From the IMG/VR virus record IMGVR_UViG_3300021964_009509, positions 1 through 23,245 of that record: a stretch of DNA of 23,245 nt; one strand, written 5' to 3'. Numbering within the stretch: the stretch's first letter is position 1; each line of letters opens with the position of its first letter. The position numbers and the translations under genes are program-made. Source of the stretch: a virus. The notes under the pieces are model-generated. The model worked only from the letters and a program-made list of their open reading frames with translations. It searched no databases and was not told the DNA's origin. This document shows, piece after piece, positions 15,166 through 22,121 of the stretch.

Positions 15166-16037
15166 TGAAAATAGAGATATGGCCTCAGCACGGACCACTC
15201 AACAGTAAGCCCATCTTTGACGCCTTCATAAGAAGTCTACAGAATGCCGGCGAACAACTGTACATCAACAAGAGTGCGGACAACGCCAGCGTGGCAGTGA
15301 TATGGAGTGTGTTATGGCGTGGCAGGATGGAACAGTATAAGAAGATCTGGGATCGCTACAGGTCTCAAGGCAAACCGGTGATAGTGTTGGAAGTGGGAGG
15401 ACTACGTAGAAACAAGAGTTTCAAGATAGGAATAAATGGGATCAATCGTAATGGGGACTTCGCCAACCAAGAGTTCGATGATCAACGTTGGCCTTTGTTT
15501 GAGCACGAGCTCAGACCTTGGAATCCCACAGGAGAGCTCATAGTAATATGTGGACAGCACGACACTTCGGAACAATGGAAGGGAATGCCGAGAATGTCTG
15601 TTTGGTTAGAACAACAGATAACTGAGATCAGAAAATATACACAAAGGCCAATACTAGTCAGACCTCACCCTAGGAACCAAATCAACTTTAACGAAAAAAA
15701 ATTTAAGAACGTAAAGATTCGTATGCCCAAGAGAGATTTTCGTACATATGACGATACTGATTTCAAAGCCACACTAGGCGGAACATGGGCTGTGGTTAAT
15801 CACAGTTCTAACCCAGCCATGGAAGCGGTCATAAGGGGAATACCTGTATTCGTGTCCGAGTCCAGTCTATGCCATGATGTTGGTAATACTCATTTACATG
15901 AGATAAACAAACCCGCCATGCCTAACAGATTCACCTGGGCAAACCAACTGGCCTACACGGAATGGTTCGAGGACGAGATCGAACAAGGACTGCCGTGGGC
16001 AAGAATAAAGAAGAGACTAGAGGAAAGATACTTATAA
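15165..16037 (+). CDS. KpsC/KpsS-like glycosyltransferase, paralog D
   Basis: A 290-residue member of the four-copy family, closest in layout to paralog C. It has ILVRPHPRNQ, then GTWAVVNHSSNPAMEAVIR leading to RGIPVF, and the tail NQLAYTEWFEDEIEQGLP. VIVLEVGGLRRNKSFKIG occupies the position of the first-domain loop. The start at 15165 overlaps the upstream stop (TAATG); an in-frame ATG at 15150 would add five residues inside the preceding gene and is less likely. Composition matches the replication genes, so this copy may be a long-standing phage gene. The C-terminal overlap (TAATG) couples it to the DUF115-like gene. Confidence 0.72.
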   Translation: MKIEIWPQHGPLNSKPIFDAFIRSLQNAGEQLYINKSADNASVAVIWSVLWRGRMEQYKKIWDRYRSQGKPVIVLEVGGLRRNKSFKIGINGINRNGDFANQEFDDQRWPLFEHELRPWNPTGELIVICGQHDTSEQWKGMPRMSVWLEQQITEIRKYTQRPILVRPHPRNQINFNEKKFKNVKIRMPKRDFRTYDDTDFKATLGGTWAVVNHSSNPAMEAVIRGIPVFVSESSLCHDVGNTHLHEINKPAMPNRFTWANQLAYTEWFEDEIEQGLPWARIKKRLEERYL

Positions 16038-16804
16038 TGCAGAAGATCAACATAGGACAACGCAATGTAATCAAACCCATAGAATGGACACCCTACACAG
16101 GCGAGACCGTTGTGGTCAACACAGTGATAAGGCAAGGCAAGAAAATACAAGAGACCGCATTCTACGAGGACAAGGTCAAAGCAGTGCCAAGGGGCAATGC
16201 TTATTGCATAGGTAACGGGCCTTCTCGTAAAGGATTTGATCTTAACAAACTCGAAGCATCAGGACAGACATATGGGTGTAATGCTTTGTACAGAGACTTC
16301 ATTCCTGACTTCATATTCTCAGTCGACACGAAAATAACCGTAAAGATGTGTGAGGACGAAGTGGGGTTAAAGACCACACACTACGCACCAGCGCTGGAAG
16401 TGAACAGGAAACAGAACAAGGGCATGTTACATCTCATACCACACAACCCTCACTGGATATCAGGCAACGCCGCATTCTGGACGGCTGGGGTACACGGACA
16501 CAAGAACATCTATCTGATAGGTTATGACTTCCGAGAGTACGGCAAGGGAGAACTGAACAACATCTACCAGGACAGCGAATGCTACGGAGAGAGGAACGGA
16601 GACTCTATATTTGAGGGTTGGCTGAAGACTTTCCGAGACATGTTGAAGATGAGGCCATACGTGAACTACACAGTGGTACATGACAATCCCCCGAGTTTCC
16701 TGCACAATCTACAGACAGGCACGGACATAGGCAACAGTAAGGTGATCAGTTATAAAGAATTTAACGATACAGTCTTAGACCAGCACTCTCAAAACGCTGT
16801 CTAA
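16037..16804 (+). CDS. DUF115/GT42-like protein, possible glycosyltransferase
   Basis: A 255-residue protein with the hallmark AYCIGNGPSRKGFDLNKL (about 55-72), then YGCNALYRDFIPDFIFSVD (79-97) and, later, HKNIYLIGYDF. The GNGPS...CN pair followed by a short Asp-containing strand is the pattern of Campylobacter-type sialyltransferases (GT42) and the related DUF115/MptE-like proteins, in which this loop binds the CMP or nucleotide part. It could transfer a nonulosonic-type sugar, but no CMP-sugar synthesis genes are visible. I chose the ATG at 16037 overlapping the upstream TAA; an upstream in-frame start at 15962 would add 25 residues that merely read paralog D out of frame. The 3' end overlaps the convergent SprT gene by 44 bases. 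Confidence 0.7.
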   Translation: MQKINIGQRNVIKPIEWTPYTGETVVVNTVIRQGKKIQETAFYEDKVKAVPRGNAYCIGNGPSRKGFDLNKLEASGQTYGCNALYRDFIPDFIFSVDTKITVKMCEDEVGLKTTHYAPALEVNRKQNKGMLHLIPHNPHWISGNAAFWTAGVHGHKNIYLIGYDFREYGKGELNNIYQDSECYGERNGDSIFEGWLKTFRDMLKMRPYVNYTVVHDNPPSFLHNLQTGTDIGNSKVISYKEFNDTVLDQHSQNAV

Positions 16805-17225
16805 AAGCATAGAAGTTTTTATTGTGATTAGAGAACGGATCTTTCATCACAGTCATCTGATATAGGTGCACCATCTCGTGTGCCAAGGTTTCTATAAAAT
16901 CCTTCCAAGTTGGAAACTTTTCGTGCAGTTGGATGTAGTAATCCACAGGCACGTGGTGTGGTATCTTACGTTGATCAAATTTACCTTTGGGTGTTTTCCT
17001 ATTGTCCCAATTCGCCACGCATCTGCCCCAATCTCCCACTAGGCGCTTCACTTCTATGTGAACCCTGCCAAGTTTACTACCAAATAACATGACATTCAGT
17101 TTGGAAAACCAGTGTGCGGCAACCAAGGATGTGGGTCTATATCCTTGTACATTACCACTCATGGCAAGTTTATTCTCAAACTGTCTCTTGAGCTGTTTCT
17201 TTTTGCTGTGTGCCTTCTTTTCCAT
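16761..17225 (-). CDS. SprT-like zinc metalloprotease
   Basis: A 154-residue SprT-family protein. The zinc-protease helix is LAHEMVHLYQ (H116, E117, H120), and a third ligand is probably H134 in the SNHNKNFYAF segment. The Lys/Arg-rich N-terminus (MEKKAHSKKKQLKRQ) could bind DNA. Relatives include bacterial SprT and the SPRTN/Wss1 proteases that digest DNA-protein crosslinks; a repair or host-takeover role is inferred. I chose the ATG at 17225, with AAGG about 6 bases upstream; a TTG at 17243 in the same frame would add six residues. It is the only leftward gene between the island and the uvsW operon and overlaps the preceding gene tail-to-tail by 44 bases. No zinc-ribbon C-terminus is present, as the protein ends soon after the third ligand. 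Confidence 0.8.
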   Translation of the reverse strand: MEKKAHSKKKQLKRQFENKLAMSGNVQGYRPTSLVAAHWFSKLNVMLFGSKLGRVHIEVKRLVGDWGRCVANWDNRKTPKGKFDQRKIPHHVPVDYYIQLHEKFPTWKDFIETLAHEMVHLYQMTVMKDPFSNHNKNFYAFRQRFESAGLRLYR

Positions 17226-17227
17226 GG

Positions 17228-17255
17228 TTGACCTTATTACCAATTATGCTATAAT
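17228..17255 (+). promoter_or_regulatory. extended -10 sigma-70 promoter for the uvsW operon
   Basis: TTGACC (17228-17233) and TATAAT (17250-17255) are 16 bases apart, with TG one base before the -10 (TGC-TATAAT), giving an extended -10. This is one of the two best host-type promoters in the window and would start RNA near 17262, giving a leader of about 18 bases. It lies directly upstream of the divergent SprT gene's start codon, so opposite transcription may interfere. Confidence 0.75.
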
Positions 17256-17279
17256 ATACTAATAATTATCTAAATTACC

Positions 17280-18626
17280 ATGGACAAAATGCACACAGAT
17301 TTGCCAAAAACAATTAACGAAGCGCTTAAAATACTAGCATATAATGATTATTTCTGGCCAGATCATCGTACGGGCCATATCAACCCACACCCCAAGGACA
17401 AGGAGACCGTGAGATCACTGGCAGAATCACAGTACGCATGGACCGAGAAACAGGCCAAACTGGCACTGGTCATACTCAAAAGATACCTCTCCAAGTTCCA
17501 GGCACACGGCATGGACATCAGGCCATTGCTGGATGAACCCAAGTTCGAGGATGCTTTCCGTGTGATCAGCGCAGACAAGACCATAGAGAGGTACACCGAC
17601 GAGGAAGGGGTGGACAGGATAGAACTGCGATTCCCTTACGACAAGAAACTCATACAGTTGGTTAGATGCCTAAAAGATAACAGAGATCTACCAGCAGGTT
17701 ATTCACAATACGACGGTGAGACAAAAAAATGGACATTCCTGCAGTCAGACGTGACCACTTATTACCTGACCCTGATAGCGGTGCGTTACGATTTCAAGTT
17801 CGTTGATGCAAGTTTGATGGAGCAGTATGAGGAGATACGCGATAGCATAATAGGACATCGCAAACCCACGGCAAGGATACAGGAAGGGAGGATCGTTCTC
17901 GAGGACGCACCCGGATCCCTACAGGAGTACTGGGACAACAATCTTAAGTGCCTGGAACCTTTACAGCAAGTGGACTCATTGAAAAATTTTGACATATCTA
18001 CATCCGGCATCAACATACCGTCGTCCACCAGCATAGCCCACAAGATAGCACACAACAACTACCATAAACTCTGGATCGACTCCAAAAGTTACGGCAAGAG
18101 AGATGTGGTGATGGGATTGAAGGAACTGGATTGTTTTCCATTGCTAATGCCGGTGAGTGGAGACATCAACTCCGTGGACGACGTCCGAGACTTCTGGGAG
18201 TGGCTCAACGCCTTCAAGACACATGGTATAGACATCTTGAACGACTGTGCATGGGGTTTCGACATAAAGGAACCGGTCTACATGAAGGACCAGAGGAAAG
18301 AATATAACGAAAGACAGATGATAATAAACAACAACAGTTCCAGAGACTTTTTTGAAAACCTGTATGAGTTACACCAGATGAGCCGACAGTTCAAACAGAT
18401 CAACGATAATACTAAAATCATATTCGTCAGGAATAGGATACCACGGGCATTAATTAAGAGCAAAATCAAACCAAAAGCATCGTTAGTGGCAGTGGGTGGT
18501 GGTTATTATGCCTCGGGTACGGACAATCTAAAAAGACTTCTTGAGAATCTTCCAAAAAAGTTGTATTATAGTGATCACCAACCCAGTAATTGGGATTGGC
18601 ACGATCATGTTATAATGAAACTTTAG
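17280..18626 (+). CDS. HARP-domain-like protein upstream of UvsW
   Basis: A 448-residue protein, first in the operon ending in the DnaE-like gene. Residues about 113-172 (IELRFPYDKKLIQLVR, then a YDGETKKWTF turn and a helix YYLTLIAVRYDFKF) resemble the HARP/HepA-related module that precedes the ATPase of annealing helicases such as SMARCAL1. No Walker A or DEAD-type motif is present in this protein. The following gene is the helicase UvsW, so the pair could act as a split DNA-remodelling enzyme; that is inference. The rest (residues 180-448) is unassigned and ends with an HQPSNWDWHDHVIMKL tail. No ribosome site is evident. The stop is one base before the UvsW ATG. Confidence 0.72.
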   Translation: MDKMHTDLPKTINEALKILAYNDYFWPDHRTGHINPHPKDKETVRSLAESQYAWTEKQAKLALVILKRYLSKFQAHGMDIRPLLDEPKFEDAFRVISADKTIERYTDEEGVDRIELRFPYDKKLIQLVRCLKDNRDLPAGYSQYDGETKKWTFLQSDVTTYYLTLIAVRYDFKFVDASLMEQYEEIRDSIIGHRKPTARIQEGRIVLEDAPGSLQEYWDNNLKCLEPLQQVDSLKNFDISTSGINIPSSTSIAHKIAHNNYHKLWIDSKSYGKRDVVMGLKELDCFPLLMPVSGDINSVDDVRDFWEWLNAFKTHGIDILNDCAWGFDIKEPVYMKDQRKEYNERQMIINNNSSRDFFENLYELHQMSRQFKQINDNTKIIFVRNRIPRALIKSKIKPKASLVAVGGGYYASGTDNLKRLLENLPKKLYYSDHQPSNWDWHDHVIMKL

Positions 18627-18627
18627 A

Positions 18628-20094
18628 ATGAGCAGTTGCAAACTAGTAATCAAGGACGAAGTGAATGTGAAGTTCGAGAACCTAAGTCTCGAATGGCGTA
18701 AGCGATTGTCCAACAAATTCAAATACGAGATACCATATGCCAGGCACCTGCCAGCGGTCAAACTGGGCAGGTGGGATGGCAAGGTCAGTTTCTTTGGGTT
18801 GGGAGGTACCACTTATCTAAACCTAGTGGATCAGATACTGCCCATACTGGACGAGGGAGGTGTCTACGTAGACTTCGAGGATCACCGGCCGCAACACAAT
18901 TTTGAATTCAAGGCCGTGGACAAGGATTACCTAGCACACATAACCTGGCCCGAGCATCACCCTTGTGCGGGACAACCCATACAGTTGAGAGACTACCAGA
19001 TAGAAGTCATAAACAAGTTCATAGAGAACCCACAGAGCATACAGGAGATAGCCACTGGTGCGGGCAAGACCATAATCACCGCGGCACTTTGCCAATTGGT
19101 GGAACCATATGGTCGTACCTTGACCATAGTGCCTAACAAGAGTTTGGTCACACAGACCGAGGAGGATTTCTTGGCCTGTAACCTAGACGTGGGAGTGTAC
19201 TACGGTGACAGGAAGGAACTAGGCAGATTTAACACCATAGCCACATGGCAGTCACTGAATGTGTTAGAGAAGAAATCAAAAGATGAACATACCACAGATT
19301 TCTTAGAGGCCATAAAGGGCATCAACACTGTGATCATAGACGAGGTGCACATGGCCAAGGCCGATGTGCTAAAAAGATTATTGACCGGACCGTTCGCACA
19401 CTGTGGCATACGTTGGGGACTGACAGGCACTGTACCAAAGGCAGACTACGAGTTCATGGGATTGAAATGTAGCATAGGTGATGTAGCCAACAGGATACAG
19501 GCCAGTGAACTGCAAGACAAGGGTGTGTTGGCCAACTGCCACGTCAATGTGTTACAGACACAGGACCATCCACAGTTCAAGACCTATGGCGAGGAGTTGA
19601 AATGGTTGACCACAGACGATACTAGGATGACCTGGGTGGCGAACACGATCAAGGACATAGCCACTTCGGGAAACACGTTGATACTGGTTGATAGGATATC
19701 CGCTGGCGAGATGTTGGAGAAGAAAATAAAGGATTCCGTGTTCGTGTCGGGATCGACCAAAAACACAGACAGGAAGGAACAATACGATGAAGTATCTACT
19801 GCGACAAATAAAGTTATCATTGCCACATATGGAGTTGCCGCTGTTGGCATTAACATTCCTAGGATTTTTAATCTTGTTCTCATAGAGCCCGGCAAGTCAT
19901 TCGTGCGGGTGATACAGAGCATAGGACGTGGCATCAGGAAGGCCGAGGACAAAGACAGTGTGCAGATCTGGGACATCACCAGCAGTTGCAAGTTCGCGAA
20001 AAGACACCTGGGACAGCGGAAAAAGTTTTACAAAGAGGCCAATTACCCGTATAATATAGAAAAGATAGATTATGAAAATCCTTACACTAGATAA
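18628..20094 (+). CDS. uvsW: UvsW superfamily 2 helicase
   Basis: UvsW is the T4-type ATP-dependent helicase/annealase that unwinds R-loops, migrates branches and remodels stalled forks, shifting replication from origin-dependent to recombination-dependent. The 488-residue product (T4 about 500) has the N-terminal substrate-recognition region, which includes VKLGRWDGKVSFF. The helicase motifs follow in order: Q-like RDYQ, Walker A ATGAGKT (142-148), DEVH (238-241), LTGT (265-268), and motif VI with QSIGRGIRK (430-438). Codons 389-420 use T-ending codons unlike the rest of the gene (see findings). The end overlaps the next gene by 23 bases. Confidence 0.95.
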   Translation: MSSCKLVIKDEVNVKFENLSLEWRKRLSNKFKYEIPYARHLPAVKLGRWDGKVSFFGLGGTTYLNLVDQILPILDEGGVYVDFEDHRPQHNFEFKAVDKDYLAHITWPEHHPCAGQPIQLRDYQIEVINKFIENPQSIQEIATGAGKTIITAALCQLVEPYGRTLTIVPNKSLVTQTEEDFLACNLDVGVYYGDRKELGRFNTIATWQSLNVLEKKSKDEHTTDFLEAIKGINTVIIDEVHMAKADVLKRLLTGPFAHCGIRWGLTGTVPKADYEFMGLKCSIGDVANRIQASELQDKGVLANCHVNVLQTQDHPQFKTYGEELKWLTTDDTRMTWVANTIKDIATSGNTLILVDRISAGEMLEKKIKDSVFVSGSTKNTDRKEQYDEVSTATNKVIIATYGVAAVGINIPRIFNLVLIEPGKSFVRVIQSIGRGIRKAEDKDSVQIWDITSSCKFAKRHLGQRKKFYKEANYPYNIEKIDYENPYTR

Positions 20095-20575
20095 CAGATC
20101 ATACACTTTGGAGAAGATACCCGAGTGGGTGGATGAGAAACTTAGGTTTGCGGTATTAGACAATTCTGATCCTGCCAACCCGGACTTCTTCTACATTCCT
20201 TTGATATTCTTAGAGAGTTTCAACGCACCCGCGGCGGTGCTGGAGATAGGTAAATGGAAGATCAAGATGCCGCTGGACTGGAAGATGCTGATAGGTGAGG
20301 CAGGACAATCAGAGATGCATGTGTTACCAATAACCAGTCTCAACGACAGGGGATTCGATGCTTTCACTTTCAATCCTATGTCAAGTTCTAAACCAGATTT
20401 CTATCCCATAGATGTCGTGGACATCTACACAGAAGTCAAATGGTACTTCCCAAAGATCAAGTCTGGACAGATGTTGGCTGTGCCGTTGTCCAATGGGCCA
20501 AAACCCGTGTGTGCCTACTTCGTCAAAGATATCTCAAGACAGTGTGAACAGGTAGACTATGGCTCGGTCTGGTAG
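20072..20575 (+). CDS. conserved hypothetical downstream of uvsW
   Basis: A 167-residue protein of unknown function whose sequence looks like proteins found beside uvsW in other marine T4-like phages; this is recognition from memory, without a search. It is mostly beta-rich. Recognisable blocks are LEIGKWKIKMPLDWKMLIGE, SEMHVLPITSLNDRGFDAF and VKWYFPKIKSGQMLAVPL. No catalytic motif, signal peptide or membrane span is visible. It begins 23 bases inside uvsW and its end overlaps the next gene by 17 bases, so it is made together with UvsW. A structural or regulatory partner role is possible. Confidence 0.8.
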   Translation: MKILTLDNRSYTLEKIPEWVDEKLRFAVLDNSDPANPDFFYIPLIFLESFNAPAAVLEIGKWKIKMPLDWKMLIGEAGQSEMHVLPITSLNDRGFDAFTFNPMSSSKPDFYPIDVVDIYTEVKWYFPKIKSGQMLAVPLSNGPKPVCAYFVKDISRQCEQVDYGSVW

Positions 20576-20792
20576 ACGAACGATAACAATAGATGCACCC
20601 GTGCTGATAACCAGTAACAAGATCGCCGTGTGGATGGATGAACACTGGATGAAGGATTTCTTTAATTGGTTAAGGCAAAATAAATTCAAGATTTCGGCTA
20701 TGAATCACTTACAAAATAAAATAAAATTAACATTCGTAGATGCGAAAGAATGCACTATGTTCGGATTGAAATATGCCAGCAGAAAAAAATAA
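20559..20792 (+). CDS. small basic conserved-context protein
   Basis: A 77-residue protein, basic at both ends (MARSGRRT and FGLKYASRKK), with a Trp-rich middle (VWMDEHWMKDFFNWLRQNK). No known motif is seen. It overlaps the upstream gene by 17 bases and the clamp-loader-like gene by 20 bases, in a different frame from each, which strongly supports it as a real gene in a tightly coupled operon. The second half is locally AT-rich. Function unknown. Confidence 0.75.
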   Translation: MARSGRRTITIDAPVLITSNKIAVWMDEHWMKDFFNWLRQNKFKISAMNHLQNKIKLTFVDAKECTMFGLKYASRKK

Positions 20793-21228
20793 CAGGAAAT
20801 TCTTTGATCTCAGGAACGGTCTAAAAGCCGTGGACTTCAGGAACAAGGACTACTTCGACAGAATAGACGACAAGGAACAGTCCTTGTATTCACCCTACAT
20901 GCTGATGAGGTATGTGTCGAGCTGTTCGTCCAAGGATCGATTCTATGTGGAACATTACGTAGAGATGGTCAACGAGTGTGTGAATAAACATTGTTTCACA
21001 CTAGGCAAACACAAGAAACTACTCTGGATACTGACCGCCATGTGTGGCACACTGCAACAGCAGTTCCATCCGTGGATCAAACCCATGAAACGTGTGCCAA
21101 ACAAGAGTCTCAAGAAACTGCAAGAGATCTATCCCACATGGAAGGAATCGGACCTAGAGACCTTAGACAAAGTGATAACGGACAGGGAACTAGAGGAGTT
21201 GATGGAGGCGCATGGCATCGACAAATAA
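20773..21228 (+). CDS. 62: probable gp62-type clamp-loader subunit
   Basis: A 151-residue protein resembling the small clamp-loader subunit (gp62) of T4-like phages, which works with the gp44 ATPase to load the gp45 sliding clamp. Supporting features are the segment YSPYMLMRYVSS near residues 39-50, VEMVNECVNKHCFTLGKHKKLLW, then a FHPWIKPMKR stretch and a C-terminal helical EELMEAHGID. The order (conserved Tyr-Ser-Pro box, Asn-containing helix, Trp-Ile basic turn, Gly-Ile-Asp end) agrees with phage clamp-loader A-subunit proteins as I remember them. T4 gp62 is longer (about 187). gp44 and gp45 are outside the window. A search is needed before naming it firmly. Confidence 0.6.
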   Translation: MPAEKNNRKFFDLRNGLKAVDFRNKDYFDRIDDKEQSLYSPYMLMRYVSSCSSKDRFYVEHYVEMVNECVNKHCFTLGKHKKLLWILTAMCGTLQQQFHPWIKPMKRVPNKSLKKLQEIYPTWKESDLETLDKVITDRELEELMEAHGIDK

Positions 21229-21895
21229 ATGCACCTATTGTGGCAAGGAGTTCGCCAAGGAGAGAACCTTACAGGTACACCTGTGTGAACCCAAACGTAG
21301 ATATCTACAGCGAGATGAGAAATGGGTGGTCAACGCGTTCATGGTGTTCCAGCGATTCTATCAGATACACCAACACAACTCCAAACCTAGAACATACGAC
21401 GACTTCGTCAAGAGTGCGTACTACAACGCATTCGTCAAGTTTGGAAGATACATCATGCACATCAACCCGTTGTACCCTGACAAGTACATAGACTACGTGC
21501 TACGATCAAAGATCAAACTGGATCACTGGGCCAGGGACGACCTGTACGAGGAGTACCTGATCGAGACCTTGAAATCAGAACCCGTGGAGTCGGCCTTACA
21601 ACGTAGCATAGCCACAATGATGGACTGGGCCAACGAACAGAACGCACAGTGGAGTGACTACTTCAGGTTGGTCAACACCAACAGGGCAGTGCAACACATA
21701 CAGCAGGGTGCGATAAGTCCATGGCTACTGTTAGGTTGCAGTGCGGGGAAGAAGATGTTAAAATCATTTAACGACGAACAATTACAGATGATTGAGAGAT
21801 TCATAAACCCAAGTTTCTGGCCAAGCAAGATCAAGAGCTATCCAGCGGATCTACTATTGGTGCAGGAGACAGCACGGGAGGCCAAGATTGTCTAA
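21212..21895 (+). CDS. zinc-finger protein downstream of the clamp loader
   Basis: A 227-residue protein with an N-terminal zinc-finger-like motif: C7 and C10 (CTYC), twelve residues, then H23 and C25 (HLC), followed by a basic KRR. The remainder is helical and charged with many aromatic residues (KFGRYIMHINPLYPDKYIDY). No enzymatic motif is visible. It overlaps the upstream gene by 17 bases, and its last 8 bases contain the TTG start of the next gene. The finger suggests binding to nucleic acid or a replication protein; role unknown. Confidence 0.8.
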   Translation: MASTNKCTYCGKEFAKERTLQVHLCEPKRRYLQRDEKWVVNAFMVFQRFYQIHQHNSKPRTYDDFVKSAYYNAFVKFGRYIMHINPLYPDKYIDYVLRSKIKLDHWARDDLYEEYLIETLKSEPVESALQRSIATMMDWANEQNAQWSDYFRLVNTNRAVQHIQQGAISPWLLLGCSAGKKMLKSFNDEQLQMIERFINPSFWPSKIKSYPADLLLVQETAREAKIV

Positions 21896-22121
21896 GATAG
21901 ATCTAGAGATCACTGATAATTTGAGTTTTGAGGACGGGGACTGTGCCGTGATAATAAAAGAGGACGGATCCATAGGTAGAGTGATAATGCCCGACATGAA
22001 CAGGAAGATGTTGGAGTCAGAAGGATATAAGAAACTACTGGATGTATTAGAGGTTCTAGAACCGGGATCACGTGACAAGATGATCGACCATGCCAAACAA
22101 GGTAAAGGGAGTATGCACTGA
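21888..22121 (+). CDS. small acidic protein with TTG start
   Basis: A 77-residue acidic protein (MSKIDLEITDNLSFEDGDCAVI and GSIGRVIMPDMNRKML) of unknown function. The start codon is TTG. GGAGG at 21877-21881 lies 6 bases before it, one of the best ribosome sites in the window, so the rare start is well supported. The gene overlaps the preceding stop by 8 bases, and its last base is the A of the next ATG (TGATG). Context ties it to the DnaE-like protein. Confidence 0.78.
   Translation: MSKIDLEITDNLSFEDGDCAVIIKEDGSIGRVIMPDMNRKMLESEGYKKLLDVLEVLEPGSRDKMIDHAKQGKGSMH

Noticed and set aside
15962-16036. 25-residue N-terminal extension of the DUF115-like gene
   Set aside because: It would lie wholly inside paralog D in another frame, and the ATG at 16037 overlaps the upstream stop in the usual TAATG way.
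4367-16804. Reading the island as a complete capsule or O-antigen locus
   Set aside because: No flippase, polymerase, ABC transporter or initiating membrane transferase is present, so a stand-alone export pathway is not supported.
19584-19991. 135-residue leftward open frame inside uvsW
   Set aside because: Antisense shadow of the helicase motifs with no recognisable domain.
20991-21491. 166-residue rightward open frame
   Set aside because: It lies across the clamp-loader-like and zinc-finger genes, which have conserved motifs and coupled overlaps. The frame's product is a Thr/Ser/Arg-rich shadow.
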